Source: CAZGMJ01 sp964649005
GTDB lineage: Bacteria; Planctomycetota; Phycisphaerae; Sedimentisphaerales; Anaerobacaceae
Direction of reading: 5' to 3'
Length of the DNA: 21,507 nucleotides
Assembly (NCBI GenBank): GCA_964649005.1
Contig: CAZYMD010000077.1
Coordinates: 1-21,507 of the forward strand
Shown here: piece by piece, positions 6,572 through 15,355 of the stretch
Layout: each line of letters starts with the position of its first letter
How positions within the stretch are numbered: the first letter of the stretch is position 1
Notes under the pieces: generated by a model
Database searches by the model: none
What the model saw: the letters and a program-made list of their open reading frames with translations, nothing else
What the model was told of the DNA's origin: nothing
Translations under genes and position numbers: made by a program

Positions 6572-9367
6572 ATGAGAGATTTGATAACAACCACTATCAT
6601 TTCAATCGTGCTGATTTGTTCCGTTTTTAGTGGCTTTTCACAAGCCGCCGATATACCACTGCCCGAACATCCAAGACCGGACTTTCAGCGAGCGGACTGG
6701 ATCAACCTCAACGGCCCCTGGCAATTTAGATTCGACAAGGAAAACGCCGGCCTGGATAAAGACTGGGTGGGCAAGAATGTTGAATTCCCCCTGACTATAA
6801 CAGTGCCATTTCCCTGGGGCTCGCAGCTTAGCGGCGTTGAAAGCAAAGCCGACATCGCCTGGTACAAGCGCACCATCAAAGTCCCCTCTGATTGGAAAGG
6901 AAAGCGTGTATTCGTCGTTGTCGGCGCATGCGACTGGCTAACAACAGGCTGGCTCGATGGCAAACAAGTCGGAACCTACCAGGGTGGCTACACACCTTTC
7001 GAATTCGAACTGACAGATAACGTCAAATGGGGCCAGAACCAACAACTCGTTCTCAGAGTCGACGACACACCTCACCCATTCAAGCTGGAAGGCAAGCAGG
7101 GATATGGCCCCGCCAAGGGAATCTGGCAAACAATCTACCTCGAAGCCAGACCTAAAGTCGCCCTGGAGACAGTTCACTTCCTGCCCGACATCGACAACAG
7201 CAAAGTGACAGTACAGGCTACATTAAATGAACCTGCAAGAGAAGACATGAAATTCGAGCTGAAGTTCAAGCCCGAAGACAGAAGCGAGCAAACAGCATCT
7301 GCAACCATCAACAAAGGCCACAAGCAGCTCGAATTGCAAGTCCCCATCAAGCAGCCCAGGCTTTGGTCACTGGACGATCCCTATCTTTACGAGGTCGAAG
7401 CAAACCTTTTGGGCAATGGCCAAACCGATTCTGTCTCGACGTATTTCGGCATGCGTAAGATAAGCGTTGTGAACCTGCCTGGGACAGACCATCCTTACGT
7501 CGCGATCAATAACAAGCCCGTGTATTTGAAACTCTCGTTAGATCAGGCGTATCATCCTGAAGGATTTTACACGTTCCCAAGTGACGACTTTATGAGGGAT
7601 GAGATTCTCCGCTCGCGCACAATCGGCCTTAATGGCCAGCGCATCCACGTCAAAATCGGCATACCAAGAAAGCTCTACTGGGCCGACAAACTGGGCATTC
7701 TGATTATGGCCGATGTCCCCAATAGCTGGGGCCGGCCCGATGAGAAGATGCGCAGTGAAGCTGAAGTCGCAATGCGTGGAATGCTAAAGAGGGACTTTAA
7801 TCACCCGTGCATTTTCAGTTGGATTATTTTCAATGAGACATGGGGCCTAAAGACCGGGGACAAAGGATACACCCCCGAAACACAGGATTGGGTCGCATCA
7901 ATGGTTAAGCTCGCTAAAAAGCTCGACCCGACAAGACTGGTTGAAGATAACTCCCCATGCAACAACGATCACGTCCTGACCGACTTCAATTCGTGGCACG
8001 CATATCTGCCTGGATACAAGTGGGCCGAGCATCTTGACCAAGTCTGCCGCGATACCCGCCCGGGCTCCAAATGGAACTACATCGGCGGTCGCCAGCAGGA
8101 CAAAGAACCCCTGATCAACAGCGAGTGCGGCAACGTCTGGGGCTACAAAGGCAGCACTGGCGATGTCGACTGGAGCTGGGACTATCACATCATGATGAAC
8201 GAGTTCCGCCGGCATCCTCAAATCGGCGGCTGGCTCTACACAGAACACCACGATGTAATCAACGAGTGGAACGGATACTGGCGATTCGACCGCTCGAACA
8301 AGTATACCGGAATGGAGAATTTGGCTCCGGGCATGAGCCTGCGCGACCTGCACAGCGATTTCTATATCGCCGTCGGCAAAGATCTTTGCCAGGAGGTAAA
8401 ACCGGGCGCAAATGTTGAGGTTCCGCTGTATGCCTCTTTCATAACAGACAGCAGAGCCGGCCAGCAACTGACGCTGAGAAGCTCGTTGCGCGGCTGGGAC
8501 AGCCTTGGCAGAGAACGATATTTAGGTCGAGGCGTTCGACGAACTATGTCCTGCAAAGCGTGGCAGTGCGGCGAGCTTGAGCCTATTGAGGTGACAATGC
8601 CCGATGGACCGGCTGTAGCGATCCTTGCGGTATCTGTGGAGGACGCATCGGGCGCGATCGTTGCGAGGAACTTCACGACATTTGTCGTCCGCGATGGAAC
8701 TCAGAAGCGTCAGGAAGCAATCACCAGAAGAAACAGTACAACAAAGGTCGTTCGCGTAGCGCCGAAGGATTTCGCCAGCGCCAAATGGTCCGTAAAGCAA
8801 TGGAACGTTTTCGACGGCCTCAAGGTCAATGGAGCCGGCGCCGGCTATTTCGAATACCACATCCCTTGGCCCAGTGACGTCAAGCTCGATGACATAGCGG
8901 CAGCCAGCTTCAAGGCGGAACTCTCAGCGAAGCAGCTCTTCGGAAAAGACGTCGAAGGCGCCACCAAACAGGGAGGTGATTTCATGCGTGGCAAAGGCAC
9001 GCACGATCCGAGTTCGAATCCAAACTCCTATCCTATGACGGACGAACAAAGATACCCCAGTGCGGTTCGGGTCCGTGTGAATGGCGAGGTTGTCGGAGTA
9101 ATCGAATTACTCGACGACCCCGCGGACCACCAAGGCATCCTCTCATGGCACGCTCAAAAACGCGATAACACTTTGACCGAGGCGGGCTCCTACGGATATC
9201 TGGTCTCGGCGGCTATTCCCAGGCACATCCTCGAACAGGCCGCCAAATCAAGCAAGCTCGTCATCCGTCTCGAAGCCGATGAAGCTCTCGCTGGCGGTAT
9301 TGCTATATACGGAGAGCAATTCGGAAGATATCCGCTCGATCCGACAGTTGCATTTATACTCAAGTAA
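6572..9367 (+). CDS. Secreted glycoside hydrolase family 2 enzyme
   Basis: A 931-residue GH2-type retaining glycosidase. Residues 1-25 are a Sec signal peptide (SGFSQA). The GH2 sugar-binding jelly roll spans about 41-195 (WINLNGPWQF at the start, GPAKGIWQTIYLE at the end), then an Ig-like sandwich (about 198-297) and a TIM barrel (about 300-580). The acid/base is Glu422 in IIFNETWG, and the probable nucleophile is Glu518 in INSECGN. About 340 residues follow the barrel, with beta-rich segments of unknown role. GH2 covers beta-galactosidases, beta-glucuronidases, beta-mannosidases and arabinosidases; nothing seen selects among them. AAGGA precedes the ATG by 9 bases. A shared-type promoter lies upstream, and the beta-helix gene follows after 63 bases, probably in one transcript. 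Confidence 0.92.
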   Translation: MRDLITTTIISIVLICSVFSGFSQAADIPLPEHPRPDFQRADWINLNGPWQFRFDKENAGLDKDWVGKNVEFPLTITVPFPWGSQLSGVESKADIAWYKRTIKVPSDWKGKRVFVVVGACDWLTTGWLDGKQVGTYQGGYTPFEFELTDNVKWGQNQQLVLRVDDTPHPFKLEGKQGYGPAKGIWQTIYLEARPKVALETVHFLPDIDNSKVTVQATLNEPAREDMKFELKFKPEDRSEQTASATINKGHKQLELQVPIKQPRLWSLDDPYLYEVEANLLGNGQTDSVSTYFGMRKISVVNLPGTDHPYVAINNKPVYLKLSLDQAYHPEGFYTFPSDDFMRDEILRSRTIGLNGQRIHVKIGIPRKLYWADKLGILIMADVPNSWGRPDEKMRSEAEVAMRGMLKRDFNHPCIFSWIIFNETWGLKTGDKGYTPETQDWVASMVKLAKKLDPTRLVEDNSPCNNDHVLTDFNSWHAYLPGYKWAEHLDQVCRDTRPGSKWNYIGGRQQDKEPLINSECGNVWGYKGSTGDVDWSWDYHIMMNEFRRHPQIGGWLYTEHHDVINEWNGYWRFDRSNKYTGMENLAPGMSLRDLHSDFYIAVGKDLCQEVKPGANVEVPLYASFITDSRAGQQLTLRSSLRGWDSLGRERYLGRGVRRTMSCKAWQCGELEPIEVTMPDGPAVAILAVSVEDASGAIVARNFTTFVVRDGTQKRQEAITRRNSTTKVVRVAPKDFASAKWSVKQWNVFDGLKVNGAGAGYFEYHIPWPSDVKLDDIAAASFKAELSAKQLFGKDVEGATKQGGDFMRGKGTHDPSSNPNSYPMTDEQRYPSAVRVRVNGEVVGVIELLDDPADHQGILSWHAQKRDNTLTEAGSYGYLVSAAIPRHILEQAAKSSKLVIRLEADEALAGGIAIYGEQFGRYPLDPTVAFILK

Positions 9368-9430
9368 TCATGAATCAACGAATTCGTAGCAAAGCTAATT
9401 ATTTCGCTTATTCAAATAAAGGGGAAAATC

Positions 9431-10741
9431 ATGCTGTATAGAGATGCTGTCGAGTCACATAACCAGACAAAACCATACTTCGCATTACTCTGCGCGTTGA
9501 TCCTTTGCAGCGCAGCTTTCTGTGCCGAGTCGCCAATGAGCTTCTGGAACGTCCGCGACTTCGGTGCGCTCGGGGACGGAAAAACGGATGACACGAAGGC
9601 ATTCCAAAAGGCCCTGGACACAGCGGGCAAGGCCAAAGGCGGAGTTGTTTACGCCCCGCAGGGCAATTACTTTTTCGCAGGCCATCTCAATGTCCCCAAC
9701 GCCGTTACGCTGGCCGGAATCTGGGAATCGGTCCCTGCTCACAACGGCATCCGTGACCGCGGGCTGCCCAAACCAACAGACGATGGCACAACTTTTCTGG
9801 TAACGCAAGGCGCAGGCGATGAAAAAGCCCCGCCGTTTATCACGCTCAACACAAACAGCACGCTCAAAGGCGTCGTGATATACTATCCCGAGCAAAATAT
9901 TGATGATGTACCGAAGGCTTACCCCTGGGCGATTGCGATGCGAGGCAAAAACCCGGCGGTCCTTGCGGTGGAAATGCTGAATCCATACAACGGAATCGAC
10001 GCCAGCAGAAACGAACGTCACCTCATCCGGGACGTGCATGGCCAGCCCCTAAGGCGCGGAATCTTTGTCGACGCCATCTACGACATTGGACGCGTCGAAA
10101 ACGTCCATTTCAATCCCTGGTGGAGTGTTAAGCCCAAACTGTTCCAGTGGCAAATGGAGAACGGCGAGGCCTTCATCTTTGGCAAGTCCGACTGGCAATA
10201 CGTCTACAACACCTTCTGTTTCGGCTATAACATCGGCTACAGATTCATCCAAACCAGAACAGGCCAATGCAACGGCAACTTTCTCGGAATCGGCGCCGAT
10301 GATTGTCATACATCCCTCGTAGTCGATCAGTGCGCACCGTTTGGATTGCTAATCACCAACGGCGAATTCGTGTCTTTTCACGGCCCCGATCCGACGATGG
10401 TGGAAATCAAGCAGACAAATACCGGCAGCGTCCGTTTCGTGAACTGCGCATATTGGGGCCCCTGCAATCAAGTTGCCAAAATCAGTGGCAGAGGAACCGT
10501 CGGCTTCTCCGACTGCACGTTCACCCAATGGGGCGGCAAAGAAGGCAAGCTCTCAGCAATCCAGGCCCAAAGCGGCACAGTCCTCATTCGTGGCTGCGAA
10601 TTCCGACAAAATCGCCCACAGATCGAGCTTGGCAAAAACGTCAAGCGCGCTGTCATTGCAGAGAACGTCTTTAGAGGCGCCGAAAAAATTAAGAACGAAT
10701 CCGAAGGCAACGTACAGATAGGCTTGAACGCAAGCGATTAG
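9431..10741 (+). CDS. Secreted pectate-lyase-superfamily beta-helix protein
   Basis: A 436-residue right-handed parallel beta-helix protein. A signal peptide covers about residues 15-32 (cleavage after AFCA). The mature start carries the pectate_lyase_3-type motif NVRDFGALGDGKTDD (about 40-54), followed by a GGVVYAPQGNY turn, the classic first rung of GH55-, GH28- and phage-tailspike-like helices. Later residues show repeated short strands (for example SVRFVNCAYWG and VGFSDCTFTQWG) typical of helix coils. I cannot assign catalytic residues, so lyase, hydrolase or sugar-binding roles all remain open. GGGG sits before the ATG. The gene follows the GH2 by 63 bases and converges with the second GH2 gene, whose end lies 30 bases away. 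Confidence 0.82.
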   Translation: MLYRDAVESHNQTKPYFALLCALILCSAAFCAESPMSFWNVRDFGALGDGKTDDTKAFQKALDTAGKAKGGVVYAPQGNYFFAGHLNVPNAVTLAGIWESVPAHNGIRDRGLPKPTDDGTTFLVTQGAGDEKAPPFITLNTNSTLKGVVIYYPEQNIDDVPKAYPWAIAMRGKNPAVLAVEMLNPYNGIDASRNERHLIRDVHGQPLRRGIFVDAIYDIGRVENVHFNPWWSVKPKLFQWQMENGEAFIFGKSDWQYVYNTFCFGYNIGYRFIQTRTGQCNGNFLGIGADDCHTSLVVDQCAPFGLLITNGEFVSFHGPDPTMVEIKQTNTGSVRFVNCAYWGPCNQVAKISGRGTVGFSDCTFTQWGGKEGKLSAIQAQSGTVLIRGCEFRQNRPQIELGKNVKRAVIAENVFRGAEKIKNESEGNVQIGLNASD

Positions 10742-10771
10742 CCGCCAAAGGCTGCCAGTAGTCTCTCCGGC

Positions 10772-13744
10772 TCAATCGGTCAAAGGACCGTCGAGTAGAA
10801 GGTCGTGCTCTTTCGACTCCGATGTATCGGATGATCTTTCATCTGTTGACTTCGGGGCCCTGAATCGCACCCCCGCGTTGGCAAAGAGCCTGCGCCAGAA
10901 GGCCATATTCGCCTCCGATTTTGGCTCTATATCCAACGACGAGACTATTACGCGCCCCCTGCCGCTGGGCATTTCAACAAGCGCTGTCCCGCTCGGCTTA
11001 ACGAGACTCTCGTAAAGCACAACCGCCGCGCACTTGGCGTCTTCGCGAACATTGTTGAATAACGACCAGTCCGTATTGCTCGCTTCGAGCAGTACACGGC
11101 CCTTTTTGACAAAATCACCATCGAGGCCGCACTTAAGAATGTACTTATCAGTCGAATCCTCAGCAAAATAGATATCCCCAAGGCCCAGCCCACCTGTCCA
11201 CGCATGCCTGGAACCTGGAACCAGCGCTGTAGCCTTGCGTGATATAAGCGTCACCTGAGCAGGCAAAAGTTCGTTGAGAACTGCTGGCACAGCTCCGCTC
11301 TTGCGAAACATAACAAGAACCGCACCCTCATTGCCAAGGACCACTTTGGTTATCTCTTTCACTCCTTCAGGCGTAACATCCGCAATACTCTCAGCATCGA
11401 TAATGAGCAAAGCAGAAGACTCCACATCAACGCCAACCATAGGCAATCCAAGCGAATCAAGATATTTGTACAATTCGCCATCCAATGCGCCTGCAAAGGT
11501 CACTCTACCAATTGTCGCCTTCACAGCAGCAGCAGCGACCTTCTTAATTTTCCGTTTGTGATCCCACCGGCAGGGCTCAGGCCCGCCTCCAGCCTGAGCA
11601 GCCTTCTGCGCCTCGAATATCGGCAGCGGTTTGTAGAGCGGTAAATCAGGGTCCCAGCCTGGATTGAGAGTAGCAACGTATGGGGGCAGCCTTTCAGGTT
11701 GCACTCCAGGTTTGCCCTCTTCGAAGGGCATGAACCAGACGCCATCCTCCGCATTAGGCAACCGAGTGAAATCGCGATATCCGAAATTAAGATGTTCTAT
11801 GCCAAACCATGCCGTCTCGGCTGGCGAGAAAAACACAAGTTTTGGCAACGCAAGGTTCACAATATTGTCATACACATCGATGGCCAGCGCTTTATTACGA
11901 CCCAGGTAATTCTCATAAGCGCGATCGCCATTGAAAACTGCGAGCTGCCCTGGCCGAGCATAGTATGTCCCCCCTGATTCGCCAACCATCATCGGCTTGG
12001 TCGGCTCTTCAGGTAGCCAGTCTGGATGTGGCAGGCCATGACCGAAATGCTTGTTCCAGATGGGCATCGAGCCGCGTACATCCTCATCGCCATCACACGA
12101 AAACCAATCGCGCGTCGGATCGAGCCTTCGCCCGCGATTGCCCAATTCCGCAAGCTTCCGATACCAGGCATCGGTTTGCTGGGTGGTTATCGTCTTATCG
12201 TAGATGAAAATCGCAAACAGCTCATTACCCCAGCTCCAACCGAACACACTGGGGTGATTGCGATCGCGCAGAATCAAATTGTCGTAATGCTCAGCGTAGC
12301 GGTCCCATGCCTGTGGCTCTTCGAAGTTCAGCTTGATCGAGCTGCCAAACATGGCTGTCTCGTCGAGCAGCAGCAGCCCCATCTCATCGGCCAGATCCAG
12401 ATAATGCCTCGGATGTGGCTGCGCATGAGGACGCACAGCGTTGCCATGCATATCCTTTATCATCCGATACCACGCCCACACATATCGTCGAGAATTAACA
12501 AAAGGCCCGAACGGGTGCAGCAGATCGCCCATCATTTTGATTTCTTGGCCGTTCAACAGAACATCCCTGCCCGCAATCTTCACCTGCCTCCAACCGAATC
12601 GCGTATAGCTGCGATCTATGGCCTTGCCGTCACCATCCAGCGAAAGCACAAGGCCGTAGAGATTTGGCGTATCGGGCGACCATAGCTTCAGAGAACCAGC
12701 AACTTTTGCCTTCATCTTAATAACACGAGCCTCGCCAGGCGTTATAGTGACACGCTGTGCCGGCAGACTCATTACCGCCGGATCGAGCCGCCACTTTGGC
12801 TCCGGCGCATCGAGAACGCTCGTACCCGCCAGGTTCACCCAAGGCTGCACTACGCCCTTGATCTCCACAGTCTGTTCGCGCATCGAATCGTTGCGCACTG
12901 TAATCTCCACCTCAAGCGTGTCACGATCCACGAACGGTTTGACAAACACATCAGCCACACGCACCACAGGCAATCCAAGCAAAAACACATCCTGCCAGAT
13001 ACCTCTCAAATTGTCGGTCGTCGAGCCTGGCGGATAAGGTGATCTCATTTTCTTATAACGCTCGCTCACCTTATCGAATAGGTGCATCGCCCGCACACCA
13101 ACCAACAACTCGTTTTCAGCACCCGATTTCATATACCCAGTGACATCTAACTCGAAAGGCAAAAAACTCCCAAAGTGCCCCCCCATCCGCTTGCCGTTAA
13201 CGAACACCTGTGCCTCGCCAGCCACCGCTTCAAAGTGCAACACGATCCGACAGTCGCCCCACGAATCAGGCACACGAAACCTGCGCCGCAGCCAGCCCAT
13301 CTCCACGCCATCCCAATGCGCCGGATAGCTCGGATAATACTCAGAACTTGGCCAATACCGATGCGCCGTCCCTTCCCCAACGTTACGCCCCGCGCCCCAG
13401 GTGTTCACATTCCACGCCGACGGTATCTTAATAGGCGTCGTCTCCCACTTATCAGAAGCAGGTATTGCCAGTTCAGGCCCAATCCCAGCGTTGCGCTTCC
13501 AATCCCCCGGTATAGGCACTGGCTGAAACTCCCATCGCCCGTTCAGGCAAATCTCCTGTCGATAAGGCTGCTCAACCGGTTTTACCCAACCCTCCGAAGG
13601 TGCGAAATCTCGCGGAAAAACCACCCTCAATTCAGTAGCTCCCTGCACCGCAACCAATACCATCGTAGCAATCAAAACCACCACGTAGCACAATCGACGA
13701 CCATCTTCTTTATGTATTCCGTTATCTATTTGTTGTCTCCTCAT
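10772..13744 (-). CDS. GH2 glycosidase with C-terminal amidotransferase-like domain
   Basis: A 990-residue protein. A hydrophobic signal lies at about 19-36. The GH2 sugar-binding domain covers about 60-260 (ICLNGRWEFQ; DNLRGIWQDVFL), then an Ig-like domain to about 385 and a TIM barrel (about 390-660). The acid/base is Glu508 in WSWGNELF, and the probable nucleophile is Glu589 in MMVGESGG. Residues about 745-962 resemble a class-I glutamine-amidotransferase-like fold (AGALDGELYKYLDSLG near the start, GRGRVIVSSLDIEP near the end) of the type fused to some GH2 and GH42 enzymes, probably non-catalytic. The start is uncertain: no ribosome site precedes the ATG, while GAGGAG lies just inside it, so initiation may be at a downstream non-ATG codon. 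The last 28 residues are Ser/Asp/Glu-rich. Confidence 0.9.
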   Translation of the reverse strand: MRRQQIDNGIHKEDGRRLCYVVVLIATMVLVAVQGATELRVVFPRDFAPSEGWVKPVEQPYRQEICLNGRWEFQPVPIPGDWKRNAGIGPELAIPASDKWETTPIKIPSAWNVNTWGAGRNVGEGTAHRYWPSSEYYPSYPAHWDGVEMGWLRRRFRVPDSWGDCRIVLHFEAVAGEAQVFVNGKRMGGHFGSFLPFELDVTGYMKSGAENELLVGVRAMHLFDKVSERYKKMRSPYPPGSTTDNLRGIWQDVFLLGLPVVRVADVFVKPFVDRDTLEVEITVRNDSMREQTVEIKGVVQPWVNLAGTSVLDAPEPKWRLDPAVMSLPAQRVTITPGEARVIKMKAKVAGSLKLWSPDTPNLYGLVLSLDGDGKAIDRSYTRFGWRQVKIAGRDVLLNGQEIKMMGDLLHPFGPFVNSRRYVWAWYRMIKDMHGNAVRPHAQPHPRHYLDLADEMGLLLLDETAMFGSSIKLNFEEPQAWDRYAEHYDNLILRDRNHPSVFGWSWGNELFAIFIYDKTITTQQTDAWYRKLAELGNRGRRLDPTRDWFSCDGDEDVRGSMPIWNKHFGHGLPHPDWLPEEPTKPMMVGESGGTYYARPGQLAVFNGDRAYENYLGRNKALAIDVYDNIVNLALPKLVFFSPAETAWFGIEHLNFGYRDFTRLPNAEDGVWFMPFEEGKPGVQPERLPPYVATLNPGWDPDLPLYKPLPIFEAQKAAQAGGGPEPCRWDHKRKIKKVAAAAVKATIGRVTFAGALDGELYKYLDSLGLPMVGVDVESSALLIIDAESIADVTPEGVKEITKVVLGNEGAVLVMFRKSGAVPAVLNELLPAQVTLISRKATALVPGSRHAWTGGLGLGDIYFAEDSTDKYILKCGLDGDFVKKGRVLLEASNTDWSLFNNVREDAKCAAVVLYESLVKPSGTALVEMPSGRGRVIVSSLDIEPKSEANMAFWRRLFANAGVRFRAPKSTDERSSDTSESKEHDLLLDGPLTD

Positions 13745-13796
13745 ATTAAGCTGTTACACAAACGCCTTCCCAGAAACCGCGCCCTTCATGATACTC

Positions 13797-13896
13797 NNNN
13801 NNNNNNNNNNNNNNNNNNNNNNNNNNNNNNNNNNNNNNNNNNNNNNNNNNNNNNNNNNNNNNNNNNNNNNNNNNNNNNNNNNNNNNNNNNNNNNNN
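13797..13896. other. Scaffold gap of 100 N
   Basis: Exactly 100 consecutive N, the conventional placeholder for a gap of unknown size. Anything could be missing here, including the promoter of the second GH2 gene. Continuity of the two sides is an assembly claim. Confidence 0.99.
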
Positions 13897-14044
13897 ACTC
13901 TTGTATAACGTTCAATTTCAACGGTCTTGTATTTTCATTCGGCGCCTTTAATATCAGAATTCGCAAATCCTGCATCTGTGCACCGTCTCAACGGGCCTCA
14001 ATCCAGAAAGCCAAAAAAATTCGTCCCATAAAATAATTTTTATT

Positions 14045-14060
14045 GTCATTCCGGCTGTAC
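14045..14060 (+). repeat. Short dispersed repeat copy GTCATTCCGGCTGTA
   Basis: GTCATTCCGGCTGTA here differs by one base from GTCATTCCGACTGTA at 21098-21112. Both lie in intergenic DNA. It may be a fragment of a dispersed repeat family, though two short copies are weak evidence. Confidence 0.4.
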
Positions 14061-14074
14061 AACTTGTCTTCTTG

Positions 14075-14083
14075 TGGTATTAT
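14075..14083 (+). promoter_or_regulatory. Candidate extended -10 TGGTATTAT
   Basis: TATTAT (14078-14083) is preceded by TGn, forming an extended -10 element. No good -35 is seen. Transcription would begin near 14090, at the foot of the stem that starts at 14093, giving a leader of about 120 bases. Confidence 0.4.
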
Positions 14084-14090
14084 AGGGCTA

Positions 14091-14175
14091 TACCTCCCGT
14101 ACTCAGCGGAATCTGAGGCGACAAAATCGTGGGAGGCGAATACACGGCCGCACTAACGGATTGTGCGTAGCCGGA
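14091..14175 (+). ncRNA. Structured 5' leader with GGA-loop hairpins
   Basis: Three nested or adjacent stems are readable. CCTCCC (14093-14098) pairs with GGGAGG (14131-14136). Inside it CTCAG (14102-14106) pairs with CTGAG (14113-14117) around the loop CGGAAT. Next, CGGC plus CGCAC (14145-14153) pairs with GTGCG and GCCG (14163-14173, two-base bulge) around the loop TAACGGATT. Both hairpin loops show GGA. It sits between the candidate promoter and the lipoprotein start. I recognise no known riboswitch family; it could be a cis-regulatory leader or a small RNA. Confidence 0.45.
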
Positions 14176-14212
14176 GCCGACAGGTTCAAGAAAGGTTAGA
14201 AAGGAGTCAGAA

Positions 14213-15313
14213 ATGAACAGGGGAAAAGCACGTCACTTTCAATCAAACACCACTAAGACAGTCCTGATTTTGGCGCTTATTGCCGTTGGCCTGTGCATAA
14301 CCGGTTGCGGCAACGATCAGATGACAAGGATCAAGGACAACCAGGCGAGTCTCCAGATACTTGTGGAATCTAACGCTCGCCAGATGGCGGATGTTGTTAC
14401 ATGCATGGAACAGAGTCAGAAAGAGTTGCAGGCTACTATTAAAAACCTGCGAGACACAACAAAGAAACTTTCCTCGGATATGGCCTTTGTCACTACCGCA
14501 CACGAGCAACTGCAACAGACGGTTCAGGAAAAGAACCAGGTGATTGCCGGAAAAGTAGCTTCTGTGGAAAAAAGCCAACAGGCATTGCACGCCCAGCTTG
14601 TAGACGCACAAGCCAACCGCAAGGAACTCTCGGCAGGCATAGTCGCTGTTATCGACAAACATATCGCGCTGGAGGACGTAGTGCAGAACAACAACGTCAC
14701 TCTGATGGCTAAGGTCTCAACTGTCCAGGACAGCCAGACAAAACTGCAGAACGAGCTCAAAAGCGTGAAAGCCGGAATCGAGACGGCCGTATCGAATATC
14801 TCTGCCGTCGCAAAAGCTCAGATGAATCTGGAAAAGACCATCAATCAAAAGCTCGCCACGCAGATCGCAGCACTCCAGCAGGACCAGCAGAAACAGCGTG
14901 CTGACATCGACGTCACCAAGAGCAATATCGACAAACTCATGCAGTCGCTATCTGGCCTCGAAAGCAACCTCACCCAATTGGAAAAACTGCTAAAAGATGA
15001 CACCAAGACCTTCTCCGATGCCATCGAGCTTATGAATCAAAGACAAGTGCAGATAGAAGACCAGGGCAAGCGGGATGCACGCGGATTGGCGGGCGCCATA
15101 GATTCCGTTGGACAACAACAGGACAGTCTAAGCAAACAAATGCAGCAGTTCCAGGCCGATACTCAGAAAACGATCGACAATTTGAAAACCGACCTCGAAC
15201 GAGTCAGAACTGCTGTATCGAGCATAAGACCGTTGGAAGTCGCCAGGAATGAATCCATTCATCCGGAAACAATGGAGGCCGAACCGAACAAGGATAAACC
15301 AACCAGTCAGTAA
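14213..15313 (+). CDS. Coiled-coil lipoprotein of unknown function
   Basis: A 366-residue predicted lipoprotein. The N-terminus has basic residues, a hydrophobic core (about 16-28) and the lipobox ITGC with Cys32 as lipidation site. Residues about 36-335 are almost entirely predicted coiled coil: Gln/Lys/Leu/Val-rich, with recurring units of the kind V..SQ..L and almost no Pro, Trp or Gly clusters. The tail (about 336-366) is charged and Pro-containing, hence probably disordered. AAAGGAG precedes the ATG. The architecture suggests a membrane-anchored spacer or rod in the cell envelope, comparable in concept to murein lipoproteins or tape-measure-like coils, but no family is recognised. It is probably monocistronic, with an inverted repeat overlapping its stop. 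Confidence 0.85.
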   Translation: MNRGKARHFQSNTTKTVLILALIAVGLCITGCGNDQMTRIKDNQASLQILVESNARQMADVVTCMEQSQKELQATIKNLRDTTKKLSSDMAFVTTAHEQLQQTVQEKNQVIAGKVASVEKSQQALHAQLVDAQANRKELSAGIVAVIDKHIALEDVVQNNNVTLMAKVSTVQDSQTKLQNELKSVKAGIETAVSNISAVAKAQMNLEKTINQKLATQIAALQQDQQKQRADIDVTKSNIDKLMQSLSGLESNLTQLEKLLKDDTKTFSDAIELMNQRQVQIEDQGKRDARGLAGAIDSVGQQQDSLSKQMQQFQADTQKTIDNLKTDLERVRTAVSSIRPLEVARNESIHPETMEAEPNKDKPTSQ

Positions 15314-15355
15314 CACGTTACCGCGCAACCATAAATTGCAGCAACCGGTTACTGA
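15307..15355 (+). terminator. Possible hairpin overlapping lipoprotein stop
   Basis: TCAGTAAC (15307-15314), which contains the TAA stop, is a perfect inverse of GTTACTGA (15348-15355). A smaller GTAAC/GTTAC inversion nests at 15310-15321. No T-run follows, so this is not a standard intrinsic terminator. It could stabilise the 3' end. Confidence 0.3.

Larger units (their letters stand above)
13745..14212. other. Intergenic region containing assembly gap
   Basis: A 468-base region without a supported gene. It contains the gap of N, a candidate promoter with extended -10, and a structured leader before the lipoprotein gene. Open frames that cross the N run are artefacts. Confidence 0.7.

Noticed and set aside
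10742..10771. Shared terminator between convergent genes
   Set aside because: Only a four-base AGCC/GGCT pairing and no T-run on either strand; too weak to call.
13754..14036. Open frames crossing the N run
   Set aside because: They exist only because N is read as unknown residues. Nothing supports coding.
14091..14175. Known riboswitch (cyclic di-GMP, cobalamin, SAM) in the lipoprotein leader
   Set aside because: I could not match the conserved core bases of any of these classes, so it is left as an unassigned structure.
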